Of a stretch of 64,000 bases of DNA, positions 1-15,000 are shown in pieces (position 1 is the first letter of the stretch; every line of letters starts with the position of its first letter). The stretch lies in NCBI GenBank assembly GCA_963995505.1, contig OZ023199.1, positions 3,281,906 through 3,345,905 of the forward strand, in the 5' to 3' direction. A program made the translations under genes and the position numbers. The DNA is from Hypericum androsaemum (lineage: Eukaryota > Streptophyta > Magnoliopsida > Malpighiales > Hypericaceae). The notes beneath the pieces were generated by a model that saw only the letters and a list, made by a program, of their open reading frames with translations, ran no database searches and was not told where the DNA came from.

Positions 1-3000
1 GGTGATAACTTTTACTATTAAAGCACAAAAGGTTACACATTAAGTCAGGAACACATTGTATAAGCAAAAAAATGCATTCTCAGTATATCACACATCATTT
101 CGCTTCAAAAGGTAACTATTAAAGCACAATAACAGATATTCTCAAACAAACAAAAAAGCACAACAACAGAGTGGACAGAATGTAAATAGAAGGCAGAGTA
201 ACATTTTACCATTGCTTACTATTAAAAGATGATGCATTGCCTTGTCTATCATTGATAATGTCAAAGTATCATTGGAAGTTAAATTGATCCCTACAAATTG
301 CTTCATCTCCAATAATATTCTAGAGGAGGACATAGAATTGATTTAGCAAGTAAAAGACTGAAATGGCATACAAACGTTCCAGATATAATACATTTATAGA
401 AGCAATGACACAGAAAAATAGCACAATTTCCATTAGGAGTATGGAAAACGAAATTACAGAATCACGAGTTCATTTCTGGTTATCGTACCTGAGTGAGCTC
501 AGCTTCTTTCAAGGTTTTTTCGTATTTTATGCAACAATCCCAGGCTTCCTCGAGCTCATGCTTATATGCCTGCAATAAGACAAATATATTGCTGGTCTCA
601 GAAATATGAACACAGCGTCATCGATTGCTGAGCTGGGACAAAAAGTTCAAGGTTTCTAAAGTCACGACTTAAAGAAGAATCTAGGTCTTCAGTTGATTCG
701 CAATTAAGAAGTTAGCATCGACCAAAATTTCATACATGAATATTAGAGGGAATAAAGGCATTCCAGTGGAAAGGAAAACAGAAACATCAGTATAGTCATC
801 CAAGGCTTAAAACCTCAATGAATGCTCTCTCCTTTATGGTTGCATTCTCCCTCATAGCTCCCTCCTCGAGCATTATATGCAAAGGCTCCAGAACCTTCAA
901 CATACCCTCAATGTTATGTTCACCGAAGTATAAACGGCTTGCTTCTTCCAGAGTCTCATGCCACATTTCAAGCCAAAGTATCGCAACTCGGATCAGCTCC
1001 TCTGACACGAGTTGGGCCTACAGAAGAAACAAGAAATTTCCACGATTTATAGGAATAACAAATCAAGAAGAAAAAAGATCAATTAAGTGAATTAACAAAT
1101 CAATTAACCTGATCAACAAGAGCACCACTATGCTGCCGAACTTTGTCTACTACTTCTTGAGCTGCCACTCTACGTAGGTTACTTACAGATTTACATGCCA
1201 CAAGAAGCGGGTACATTAGAGCCTGCAAAATAATGTGGCGCCTGAAGTACAGCATTGAACAAATGAACCGACTCTTTTCTATTAAGTATTATATCAGGAA
1301 AGTTATCAACATCTTTCTCTAGATATAGTATACACAGAGCATGACAAAAAAGTTCACTGACAGTAATGACTATCCACCTGAGAGCACAGTCCTTCCAAGA
1401 CTCAAAAGGTGGGCAATTGGATATGAAAAAGACCTCAATAGAATACATAAGGTGAAAGCGCCATCATGATTTGAGATGTTGGCATGGAATGCAGACCTGG
1501 GGATGACTTTGGCCAATTTGCACCAACAGTGATTGTATCAATTCTCGTACAGCATGGATATTTGAGTGTATTCTGGCAATTATCTGAGGCAAAACAACCA
1601 GCCAAGTGTTGATGCTAACATGTGCAAATCCTTCCTGTAATGCATTTTGTACTTCAGCTGTAGCTCCATGGTTGAACCACAAGGTAAGGAGGCGAAGTAT
1701 GTCCTGAAAAAGATGATGTAACACGAAGAAACCATAAATCAGAATGAACAAGTACAACATTATGGCAGAATGGTGACACAGAAGCAGCATATTCAGGGGC
1801 ATTTTGAATGAGCCTGCGAGATTAAATTGGCATTTTCCAATCAAAAAGACAGTTTACACACTTTATGCTAGTATTTTTTCCATTATATACATCTTGCCAA
1901 ATGAGTAGCTGGTATCTGGAATTTCCCTTACTTCCAAACTATCATCAACCCCTTTAGCATTTGCCGCACACGCTATGGAATGGAAATACCCATTGACTGC
2001 TGCCACTACAAATTGTGAAGCAACATTTGCAAACCCTCTTAAAGTATAATGTGACATCACAGCTGTATTGAACAATGCCCATGTGTGCCATGCTTTTGCC
2101 CATTTTGTTGCATACTGAGTGGCATTCCTAAATGCTCCACGAATTTCTACGCAAGAGGAAGAAAAAACCGGAAAAAATTAAAATTGTTAGTTCCTATCTT
2201 CTTCCTCTCTTGATGCAAACAAAACCAAAAGACAAGGGCAACATCAGATACCTTGAATGGACTCATCATCCAATCCAGGAGAAAGAGCCCACTGCCAGCT
2301 TCCAAGTCTTAGATATACACGAGCAAGGAGGGGAACGCCTGGACTGTTACCACTTGTCAAACCAGTTGACATTGAAGAATGCATGTTTGGGCCAATCGAG
2401 ATCTCCCTGGCTAAGTTCTACAATGACAACTTATTGGAATGAGAATTTACCAAAAAATAGATATCAATTAGGGCACTCCAGAAAGAGTCAACTTTTTTAA
2501 GGAAAAAGAAATTTTGAGCCATGACAAGAACATTAACCAGCTTTGCTAACCTGCAGCCTAGCAAATGCTTCTTTCCGTTTATGATCCTCCCCGAGAGACC
2601 ACTGATACTTTAAATATCCCAGCATAACTTGAGGACGCCCGTGAAATTGCACAGTTTCTGGAGATGTCTCAGGGTCATACTGAATTGCATGAAATAAGAT
2701 GATAAGCAACAGAGGGTAAATAGATGATAGAATATTAGAGATCATTTCCATGATCACGAAAAAAATGGGCAGTACCTGTAGGAGTTTAATCAAAGTGGAT
2801 CGAGCCTGACTAATCCGATTGCTTTGACGACAAAGAGACGAAAATTTGAGCCATGTATCAACATCCTCGGTTGGAGGCAGAACAAGCGCTCTCACAGATA
2901 AAAGTTCTTGCCAGACCTGGATATCCATATGGATAACTTGCATTAATAGTGATAATAAAGAGTAGAGAGCAACGGGCAAGAAGAAACAGGGTACACCAGT

Positions 3001-3060
3001 TTACAGGCTGCTGCAGCTTATTATCAGCATAAGACACACACACATGGAGAGGAAGCGGGA

Positions 3061-3099
<39 letters not shown>

Positions 3100-6000
3100 C
3101 TCAACATTCCTCTTTGCCCCTTGTATTCTTTCGGTCCACATATTGCGTATAAGGGCTCTCCGGCTCTCAGGAAGGGTACAGTAATCTATCACCTGAAAAA
3201 CAATTCGTTACATCATAGGCAGAATGAAGTTTTCAACAATTCGTTACATCATAGGCAGAATGAAGTTTTCATTGTAGTTCCTAAAAAAAGTTTTCACTGT
3301 AGAGCATGGACTAGAACGAGTGGCAGAGAACAATATCTCAAACAAAGTGAAACAAACCTCTTCTAGCTCTGAGAGCTGCTGTACACGGACCATGTTGCTA
3401 TAAGCACGATCATAACTCTCTAGAACCTGAAAAAATAAATCTCAAGGTGTTAAATCATCATGTTGAGTACCATCACAAACTTCAACACCGGAAATAGACC
3501 ACGTATCAAAGACGAGACATCAGAATGCTTGAGATTAAATGGTAACACAATTATCTCAAGGATTAGTTGCTGACCAAAGCAGCAAGCTCAGTTGCCAGGC
3601 ACTTCCTAGCTCTTTCAACATATTCACGAGCTTCGACATACTTGATGAGACATGACATAAAGAATTAGTTGTCAGTTTGATCATCCGATGAAGAATAAAA
3701 GAAAGAAGTACAGTGAGATCAAGCATATGTACTTTGCCTCTGCGCACAAATAAGACAGCCCCGAAGAATGTCCTGTTACTACTTCCATCACCACTACCAG
3801 TTGTATTTCCCGTTTTGTCACCATCATCTAATTTAGATATGTATTCTGACATCTGATCCCACTCACCCATATTCCAAGCAGCTCTAGCAGCCTAGGGCAA
3901 TAACAACAAATGTGAGAAACCATGTTTTGATTAATAGAAACATCATGAGGATTAGAATCGACCATGGGTGCCATTTTTAATCGAGCAGATGACTCAGCTG
4001 AGGTCCAATAATCCTTGCACAGGTTGTTTAGCTCTTCCCACCGAGCTAAAGCTGCTAGGCAACGCATCCTTCCTGTAAACATGATAAGACTGGATTCACG
4101 AATCTTCATCACAAAACTTCACACTTTTCTAGACCATGTAAAGGTCGTAAAGAGACCCGAACATAGCCTGTAAGAATTACCATTGGTGTCAATCATACGT
4201 AGGAAAAAAATAAGCTAAATCATTGAAGTATGTTATGTTGGCAGGATGGTTTATAAGTGTGGAAGATCCACCTACTCGTTTTAAGGTTTTGTGGGTAGGA
4301 TATGGAAATTCCTAACCACATTGGAAGTGGCAGGTGTTTTGCGCTGGTTTATAAGTATAGAAGATCCACCCACTCATTGCCATAAGGTTCCGGGTAGGAT
4401 ACGGAAATTCTCACATGGTATCAGAGCAGGTTGATCCCGTGCCCATTATCGTGCTCGCACAACCCCCGTTTCATCGCACGTTGGCGAAGCAAAGCCCGTA
4501 CAAACTTTGGTCTGATGGGTCTCGTTTGAGGGGGCGTGTTGAGAATCTCACATTGCTAAGTGCAAGAGTGGTGAGCTAGTTTATATATGTGGAAAATCCA
4601 CATACCTATTGTCTCAAGGTGCTGGGTAGGATATGGAAATCCCTAACATGTTGAGAATCTCAAAGTGCCAAGTGTAAGATCGGTGAGCTAGTTTATAAGT
4701 GCGGAAAATCCACCTACCCATTGCCTTAAGATTCTGAGTAGGATATGAAAAATCCTAACATAGTATCAAAGCCAATTGCTCAAATGAGACTGATGGCCCG
4801 TTGTGCTCGCACGACTCCCCTTTGAAAGCACGAGAGACAATGTGAAGCCGTGCAAACTTCAGCTTGATGGGCTTCGTTTGCAGGGACTTGTTAGAGAGAA
4901 TCCCACATCAGAAGTGGCTAGTGTGTTGGGCTGATTTATAAGTCTGGAAGATCCACTTACTTATTGTCTTAAGGTTCTGGATAGAATATGGAAATTCCTA
5001 CATGTTACACGTCAACCAATGGGCTTAACCATGTAAATGTTGAAGGAAGATCTTCAGCAATTAGTGTCGTTAGTCCCTTGCAGCAATAGAAGACTAGCAT
5101 TAATGCCACAATTTTTAATCTTTGAAGGGACAAAATACAAAACTTCTAACAGTAGGGTTAGAGTTCAAACTACATAAAACAAGTTTCATTACAATGAATC
5201 TTGTAATGATGCAAAATGAGTTGAAGTCCACACAACTATTTATAACACCAATATTAGTTGCAGATCTGTAAGAAATTATAAACAAGTCAAGCTCTACATC
5301 TTACCTAAAGTTGCTTCCAGAGCAAGATTAGGACTCAAAGACTGAGAGGCTTTTGCTGTATATGCTCGAAGAGCATCATCCCAGCGTTGCAGTTTCTCAT
5401 ACCTAAATATGTACGGAGGTCAGTATGCTTCTCAATACCAGGGCGGTTTCGATTGTGAGGTGGACAAAATTGATTACCAGCATGATGTGTATTAGGTCAC
5501 AGAAACATAATGAATATTAATGCTTCTCAATACCAGGATTCCTTGAGTTGAACTTCCAGATTTTGTTGCGCGAAAGCTAGTATGCCGACGGCAGCCTACA
5601 AACAATTAAAGACAAGCTTAGCATCATATAAACCACAGTAAAACAGGGAATACAACAAAGGTGACAAAATTTGGTATCATGGTTGCATAGAGGTTAGACC
5701 TCATGTTGGTGCAGCTGATTATTTATATGTATGAGGGCTTCAACCACAGCAACAGGATTAGCGTCCATTTTCTTAGATATTGCACCTTCAAATTCCATTT
5801 CTTTGTAGTGCAGTGCCTTTGCAAATGCCTGACACTGAAATATAAAGGTCATTAGTTAACATGCATAAGACATGTGAAATGACATCGCACCATAGTATTT
5901 TATGATAATAAAACCTTCTCTGCAAGAGCACCAAGAAGACGAATTTCTATAGGGAGTTGCTTCTCATCATGTTCCATGAACTCTGCCTACAAAAGTTTAC

Positions 6001-9000
6001 ATCAACCATTGAAGATTGCAATCATAATACGAGTCAACAGCAGATCACGGATTTTATCAAGCAAAAAAAAAACATAATCATAGTTTTCAGCTGTACTTCC
6101 AAAATAAGAATCAATGGATCATCAAGAAACAGGTGAATATGATTACAAATAATGAATTTCAGAATGGAAAATTCCAGAAAAAGGTAGTTAATCAAATAAA
6201 AACCACACTAGGTGTAAGCAAGATGGAGTAAGACAAGTAAATAAGAATTAAATATGCTCAAGGATGAACAGGACATTGACAGGGAAACAAAATACAAAAA
6301 CGCATACCAAGTTAAGAAGTGTTGATAAAATTTCAGGAGGAATATTTGGGGATGAAAATGCCATCTCCAAACTTTGAACCAACTGCTTCTGACTGGCCTC
6401 ATTTAATTGTGCCCAACAGCTGACAAAACCAGCAGCAAATAACTCCCGCCCAACAAACGGCTGAAACAAAGTAAGCATGGTACAGCACATACTAGAGAAG
6501 AAAGAAAGCAAATGGATGACAGTTAGCACCTGCAATTGTGCAAGCCTAGCACAGGTTCGTAATGCTGGAAAAGGGGACTCCTTTAGAAGTTCAATGCTGA
6601 ATTGCCTAATCCACTCTGCCCAATCTTCTTTAGTGCTGCGGTTGGATGCCTCCCCAGCTGTTAGTAATCGAGTATCATTTATCTACAGAATACAAAAATG
6701 AGTGACTTTAACTCCTAACAGGAAAAAACATATCATGGGCCAAGAGAAATATTTTTCTGATGGTGTCGACCCCACAGCCTTTATACCATGTAATCCAAGC
6801 TATCAACATTAAAGGATGGAAAAAAAAAAGAATTTCTCGAGTCAGAATTGAGGCAATGTTCAATTGATGTTATTAACCAAAACTGACAAGCAACCAATAT
6901 GTCTCCACAGTGAAGATTTTGGTCCTCAAGAGTCTGGATTGGGAAATATTCATTTTTGTCTATGGCTGAACTGGTGAACAATACAATTGAGAAGCTAGCA
7001 TAAAGACATGCCACGGCTAAAATGTCCTGAAAAAATGTAACACGATGGTTCTTCTATTTTAATCAATAAAAAATTACCGATTCAGAGGAACCAAATAGAG
7101 ATACCAGAACGGGAACCTATCTCTATTTTTTGTAAATACGAAAAGAGTTCCTCAAGCATTGATGTGGGCTACTCATGAAATCCCAGACAAATATCTTAAC
7201 CTGTACTAAAATGATGCCAAAACCAAGAGTGTAAATAAAGGGAAACCTGCAGAAGACAAGTTATCAAACTATCAAATGCTTGATTTAATCATGTCTGTTC
7301 AGAAGTTCACCTGGTGGCCTCTTATTTGTTTCTGTGCATCAATCCCATCTTCGTAGGGGTCATTATCTGTATCATTTAAGGGGTCACTGACAACCTCAAC
7401 TGGATGCCGGCGGGGCAACCTTTGGGTCACAGCACTGCCCAATACAAGTGGTTCGCGTCTCCTCAGCCGTCCTTCAATCTCTTCAAATTCTTTATGCTGA
7501 GGTTAAACATTATAGTTAAATAACATTACGAAAAAATTCCCTCAAAGAACAATTCCTGCTTATGATCTGCAGTAAATTTCCAAACCCGCAAGCGGTGCTT
7601 CAATAGAAGTTTGTGGACAGACGAAACAAAAATGGCAAAATCCTCTCCAAGAGCATGCGCCAAACAACAAAGTGCATCAACAGCATCTTTCCGAAGCTCA
7701 TCATTCTTCCTGTGTGCAAGGATTCACCCATCTTACAAGTGAGAATAGAGTTATGCAAGTTTGAAGATCCAGCACGATGTCTGGAACATCATATTCCATC
7801 AAAGGCAGTATGATTACAGCACTGTTTTCTGGATTAAGCAAGTTCTTTTTTTCTAAATAAGCATGTGCACGGGGAGAAGAGTCCATTCATTCCTCAAAAT
7901 ATCACCTTTGACAAATAGGTAACATCCAGATGGGTTGCAGGTCAAACAAGTTCAGAAAATCGGATTAAATTGAAAGGCAATACATCAAACATTGAGGTAT
8001 TTTTCTCAAAATAATCCGTACATTGTAAAAGTTGGCAGATTTTGATGAGAGAGAACAACGGCTCAAAGTTGGTTGTGATTCCAAATTGAGAAACCATACC
8101 ATAAAAAAAACCTAATTCGTAACATCAAAAAGTGCAAGTAAAAACAATCTTTTGTAGACTCGATGAAAGAGATAAAATATCGTTTAATGCAAAAGAAAGT
8201 CAAAACGGCCAGGATCGTAAAGGAGGAGAGATGTACCCATCCAAGATAAGCTTCAGGGGGTGGACAAGAGAGGAGATGTGACCAGTTACCTGACAAAGTA
8301 ATTTGCATTAATGGACATGGTTGTCTGCATCCAGATAATTGTGCACCCAGGCAAAACAGAAAATTTGGGTTTTCTTCGAAAAATTTAAGAACCAATTCTA
8401 TTTTACTAGAGGATGAGAGCCGAAGAAATAATCCAATTTGCATTGATTTATCAATAACTGGTCATACTTATTTCTCTACTTTGGCAGTGGGAAAGAGTGG
8501 ACAAACGCAAGGAACATATTTGGTTTGAAATGCTCGACAAGTCAGGAGAACCCAAAAACCACTGAAACATACCTGCACACAAGGGATTAACCTTGACAAC
8601 GTTCTTATAGCAGCACGTCTTATCTCCACAGAAGCATCGACTTTAAATAATCTAATCAGAGCAGGAAGAAGCAGATGCATGTGCTCATCCAATGTTCCTA
8701 CAATAGGCGAACATAGTTAGAGAAGCCCCGCTGCATCTTTGCAATGCATGGTGCGCAAGCAAAATTTATAACCTTTGTGAATTAAAACCCTAGGACTAGT
8801 CAAACCTCAAGCTCTGATTCAAGGATGATATTAAAATTTCCCTGTGTAAGAAGCCATGCATGCACAACTTATGCATCTATTTGCAAGAAGCCTAATGGAC
8901 TGGAGCGTCACGAAGATGCTTGCATCAGAATCTAACGTTATTTTTGAGAAATAAATGTATCTCTATTTTTGTCTCGACATCAGTTACCAGATTTGCTGAT

Positions 9001-12000
9001 ACTTTATGAAAATGTACTCCATAGGTAATTTCAAGCCAAGCATCGCCAGAAACACATTGAAAAGACCGATCTCGCTTTACAAAATATTATGTTCCAAGGA
9101 AAGGTCACAAACCACCAAACACTTCGAGTGCGTGAAGTATATCAAAAACATAGGTGTAATCATTACACCGCTCTGCATCACTTAGGATTAGAATGCAACA
9201 AGGAAGAATATCAGGCAGATACGTCCGAAATTCATCATTGAGAGCTAAGCAAAGCTGTTCCACCAGATGCAGAACCTGAAAGTTGACAACATAGAAAGCA
9301 AGCACTTATTTAATAGCAATTCATCACGTGGGAAAGCATGAAACCTGAAAGTTGACAACATAGAAAGCAAGCACTTATTTAATAACAATTCATCACGTGG
9401 GAAAGCATGAACAATGGACTTCAACCACATGGAAAGAGAAGTGCCATAAACTAACTGGAAAACCACGGGTAGGACGATTGGTGGCCGGGAAAGTGAAGGA
9501 AGACCATAGTTCAGATATAAGAGAGAGGAGTTCCGGAATGTATTTCCAAATATGCTGCAAAAGTAACATTAAAGCTCCTTATTTCACAAAAGAAAAGGAC
9601 TAAAAGACGTGGCAAGTTAACAAAAGTTTCACATCAAACGATAGTCCTCACCATGAACAGCAATCACAACTCACCTGGCGAACAATAGATACTAGAGTCC
9701 CAAGCTTCCATGTTATAAAATCTTTCAGATTTTCATCACATGACCGAACAATATGAAAGAGATCGGGTAAAACCTGTTCAGGAACAAATAAAGAAATCTG
9801 ATCGGCATTATATGCAATTATGCAACTCATGCATGAGGAAGACAGATACAAGCCAGCAAGTTGTATAGTGAGCATGAGTTCTGGGAACCTTAGGTGTTAC
9901 CCATCACAAAACCATGAGGTTTTAGATAATAGTTAAACATCAGCATGCCGAGAAATTTATTTTATTGATACAAATGTATTCATGTGGACACCAATCAAAA
10001 TATAAATATTTGACTTCTTTGTTGCACAGTTTTCTCCATACTTTACGGAAAGACTGCCCAATTAGCATGAATTCGACCTTAAATCGTTCAACTATATTCC
10101 TTTAACTTGACTGTCGAGCTTTCAATGACCTATCTATTCTTGTAAGGCAAGCCAAAAAGCCAGTCGTGATCTTCTTTTCATTTGTTCATAAGTAAGAGGA
10201 TAATATATTTAGTCAAGAGCCCAATATAGAAAGATATGGAGCTTCACTTCCGTTTAGGCACAAGGATTTGATATAATTTAGTAGCAATGGCTAGTGTAAA
10301 CAGGACAGTTTTCCATGTCTGTTGTACAGTTAATTCACAATGATATGCACAGACTAGAGAATTGGGATTTTAGGATGTGAAACACAAAACCATTGTATAA
10401 GAAACATCACGCTTCTTGTTTTATCCAGTATTGCTCTTCTTTTCTGTCTTGGAAGAAGGGAGGGAGAGGAAGTGATAAATAACTTACCTTCGGCAAATAT
10501 GGGACACAACCAAGGCCCATTGACTGCTCTCGCATAGGGTGGGAGAAGGAGCCAAAAATGAAAGGCATCAGAGACGGGAGGAGCAAATAGAACTGAATTA
10601 TAAGAAATTAAGAGAAGAAAAAATAGTCTCTTTTAAGTGTACCTTAAATATGAACATGAGGGAGCCCACCACCTTCTGGTGGTAACTAGCAAGGGAAGGA
10701 TCCCTCAAAATTCGCATCAAAGAATTGATAGCAACCTGAAAACGTCACTGAGGAAATTAAACCATGCCTCAAGTGAAGTGACAAACTCAGTGTTAGTACT
10801 ACCGTGGAATAATAGTCCTCGGACGTAGCAAAAGATGGCCAGAGATCCACTGATAGCTCATCCATCGAAGGAATGTGTTGCCCAGAATCACTGGCTGCAC
10901 GGGGGACATCTCCATGCGATTCAGTTAACCTCTGCTGGTTTTTCTTATGTACATGGGGATCCAAAGCTCCCATAATACCAAGGACCTGCAAAGAGGTCCC
11001 ATAAATCAGAATCTTGCATAAGGGAAATCCAAACCGACATACAATGTACCTGCAATACCTTACCTTTAGTACTTCCCTTCTGGTAGACCACACTAACTCT
11101 CCATTCAACAATTTCAAGAGCAAGCCAAGCAACTGAGGATACTTGTTATATGGAGTGATTACATACCTACAACAGAGGCAAGTCAATCAAGTGAGGGTTG
11201 AACACTTCTTTTTCTTTATGCTAACTTATTTTATATTAAATACTACAACAAACTAAAAACAAGGGTTCCAGGCAACAAAGTCTTTAGACATCATAGAATA
11301 AACATAAAAAGTTGCAACAAAAACAGTTTAAAGTAGATAACTTAGAATAAAATAACTGCTTATTCAAAGAAGAAAAGGTAAAAAGCAAAACTAAGAACTT
11401 AAGAGAACCTCCTAACAAATGTACAAGCCATGGAAACCACACTCATCCTAGACATGGCGTAAAAAACCTTCCAACCAACCTCGTTTCTCAAAAAACAACC
11501 TTTAAGAAGTCAAGGGCTAACACTTATATCTAAATCAAATGTTTCATTGATGATTGATGCCAAAGCAGAATCTACATTCATCAAACGAAATAATGTCAAA
11601 GCAGCATGTAAGCAGTAAGCAAATACAAATTGCCTCACCCTGTGTTCTGCACAACATGACCAAGAGTTGCTATGGCAACTTCGCGTTTCCTAGCTGCTGC
11701 TCCATCCAGCAAAGCTTCGACAATCAAAGGCATGAGCTCTGGAATATATTGCCTTATGGCAAAACCACCCTAATAGATCACTGAACTGTGACAATCTAGA
11801 AAGTGAAAAAATGTAACAATGAAGTGAAATTCCTACTCATATACTAAAAAGTAGCAAGGAAACAGCATGGAACTGTTACAAGTCACGTTACACAACTCTC
11901 ATACTTAATAGTTTTTTACTGCATATGTTACATACATCAAATGAATATCTAAGAGTAGAAACCTCGAGGAGAAAGAGTTAACCAATGTAAGTGGAATCAG

Positions 12001-15000
12001 TACTTTCCAAAGAATTAAAGCAGCAATACACCGGTCAAGCAATAGAAAAAAAATGATATCATAAAATGACATTAAACTAGTCCATAGTCTGTGCTAAAAT
12101 TTAAAGAATAAAATGCCTCTAAGCTCAAGATTTCCACAAATCCTTGATGATAAAAGAGCATGCAACAAAAATAACTTCACATAAATTGTGAAAACATTAA
12201 CAAATATCGATAACTGCATGGCATGAATTTTTTTTGTTTTTGTTGCTAAATAACTGCATAACATAAATTTGTATGGATACATACATTATAGAGAGCTCTA
12301 AGAAACATCACAAGGAAATGTCAAGAACCAAATAGCTATGGTTTTGTTTGTTTTCAGTAATAGGTTTTCCATACTTTTCTCTAATTTCTATTGTTTGTTT
12401 GCAAGTTGGACATTTTTTACAAGAAGATGTTTTGAGAGAAGATGTTTTACAGCCAAATCGCTCGGAAACACTCCCCTGAAAGTTAACAACCCATCGCAAA
12501 ATCTGATTTCAAAACTCCGATTCATAACAAACTTTAGATGTACAAACAAACAACGGAAAAATAATTTCAACAAAATGTCACCCTAACTACGGGAAAAGTA
12601 TTTACTTTCCCAGAAATCCCATGGAAAAATATTTTCCAAGCAATTTGTTTCCACTAAAATTAACAGAGCCGTCGATATATGCAGACAGCACCCCAATCAG
12701 CGAATTGGTACATACAATAAAATGTTACCCAAGTGCTCAATGACAAGACATTAGTAGAAGAACGCATCTGTAATCTGTATGGAAAAAATAAGCAAGAGAA
12801 TAAACACCAAGTGGCACATGCAGCATATAAAAGAAATTCCAACCATATACGCTGCCATATGTGTTTTCATCTCCCTTTCTCTCACCCATGCAAGCTTCAG
12901 AAAAGCAAGGCAGATATAAGGAAACAGCAAATCACTCAAGATGCTAATTTACTCACCACCCTAGCAAGATCCCCAACAGTCACAAGCACGCCGCTGACAA
13001 TGCCATTGTTTGTATTCACACCAGTACCTTCAAAAAGTCTTGCAACAAGTGCCTGTAAAAACAAGGCAATCAACATCGCAACTATAAAGAAGGATGAAGA
13101 AGGCATTTGGAATTCCCATTAAAATCTACCTTGTGTATAGGTGCAATGTAGGGAATGATTAGCCGTTCACAACTACGAATCAAACAACCCAGTAGCTTTG
13201 CACTTTCTTCTCTGCATTTGTTATCCGCACTGTGATGGCAAGTTAAAAGAACATCAGAATTGCAGCCAATTGTGGCATCTATCTATGATCTTAAAAATAC
13301 ACCTATATCTAACAAGGGTATAATAATCTACATTATCATAATTCGCTCAAGCCTCCACATACCTCTGTTCTAGATAGGTTAAGAGTTGTATAAGATGGCG
13401 GCGCAGTGCTGGAAGAACATATGCAGGATTTTTCTCAGACAGTCTCCCAGCAATTGAGATTGCATACTCTCTAACATCAAAATCCTGACAGAAACATAAT
13501 GATGAAGAATCAGAAAATGAACAGAGAACAAATTAGAGACCTGGAACGAGTGATTGATGTTGTAAAAAATAATATAAATATTCAAATTAGAGACCTGGAA
13601 CGAGTGATTGATGTTGTAAAAAATAATATAAATATTACTTTTCACCTACATTTTCAATAGATGAAAGGTGTTATTTATGGTCGATAATACTTATAAAAAA
13701 AACAACAGAGAATAGGAGTCCCCTCCATACCTTCTTCATGTGACAGAGTTTGACAGCACCTAACCCGCTAAATTGTTTAGCACTAATATTTCAGTTATAG
13801 ATAACCCGCATAAATTGATTGTTATGGATTACAAAAATTTCGTCTTTGGAGAAACACCGCTAACATTATATTTTCCCTCTTAAAACTTCAATTAAAAAAG
13901 TCTGTAACATCAGGAACAACATTTACACCCATGTGTGTTGCACTAAACAATTTGACAGAATAAGTTTTATTGAAACCAACTTCATGTGCGACAGAATATT
14001 GAGAAATACGGCACCACGGATTTTTTACAGGATACTGAGACATTATGGAAACAGTGCAACTTTGGTTTCAAAACAGTGTCCTTGGAGAAGTGCATTATTT
14101 GCTATTCTAATGAAGTTGTGTCAGTAACAACCCCCAGAATTTTTTGCATCGTAATAGGAAGAACAAAAGGTGATCATCTTGTTTGCTATCTTTTGGGCCA
14201 TATCGGGAGTGAGGAATATGAGGGTGTTTGATGGGGAAGAAACCTCAATGGCTGATTTTTTGGATAGATGGTATAGCCTTTTGTATTTTTGGTATGGAGA
14301 AATAATGAAATATACCTTAGCACCAGGTTGGATTTTGTTAACTTTGTGGAGGATTCTAAAAGGTCCTCTTAATGTACATGGGTGCGCCCCTTTGGTGCCG
14401 TTCAATTAAATCCTTCCTTATTTAGCACACACACAAAAAAAAGAAGACTTAAGTGACTCTTTTGAGATGAACATATATCTTCTTTAGCTAAATAAACAAG
14501 GATATAATTAAAAGGCATTAAGGGGATACACCAGTGTACATCAATTGATGCTCAAATAACCAAAAAATCAAGGATCAAACAAACTTGATTTCTCTTTTAA
14601 ATGAGTTTTATAAGAAAGAAAACCAAAAAAATAAGGGTCAAAGAAAAGCTTCGGGAAGCATATGGTAATAAGCCTGAATATGTTTCTCTGGACAGAAACT
14701 CCAAGTTGCAGAATGCTAATAAGTTGATATTGTATCCATAGGTCACTGGAATGTACCTCATCGTATAAAGCAGCAAGAACTGCACTGAGACCGTCAGCAT
14801 GTGCTAGGAAATCATCAAAACCATAGTTTTCATGTAGGCAGGAAAATATTGAATTGCGAACAGTGACATCAGCATCTGCGACAGCTGCAATGAGAATCTT
14901 CTCCACCAGCTGGAGCATGAATGAACATTACTATCAGTGATCCAAAACAAAATCAGAAAATAAGACAAACAAAACAGTTCCTTGATAACTATGGAATTAC

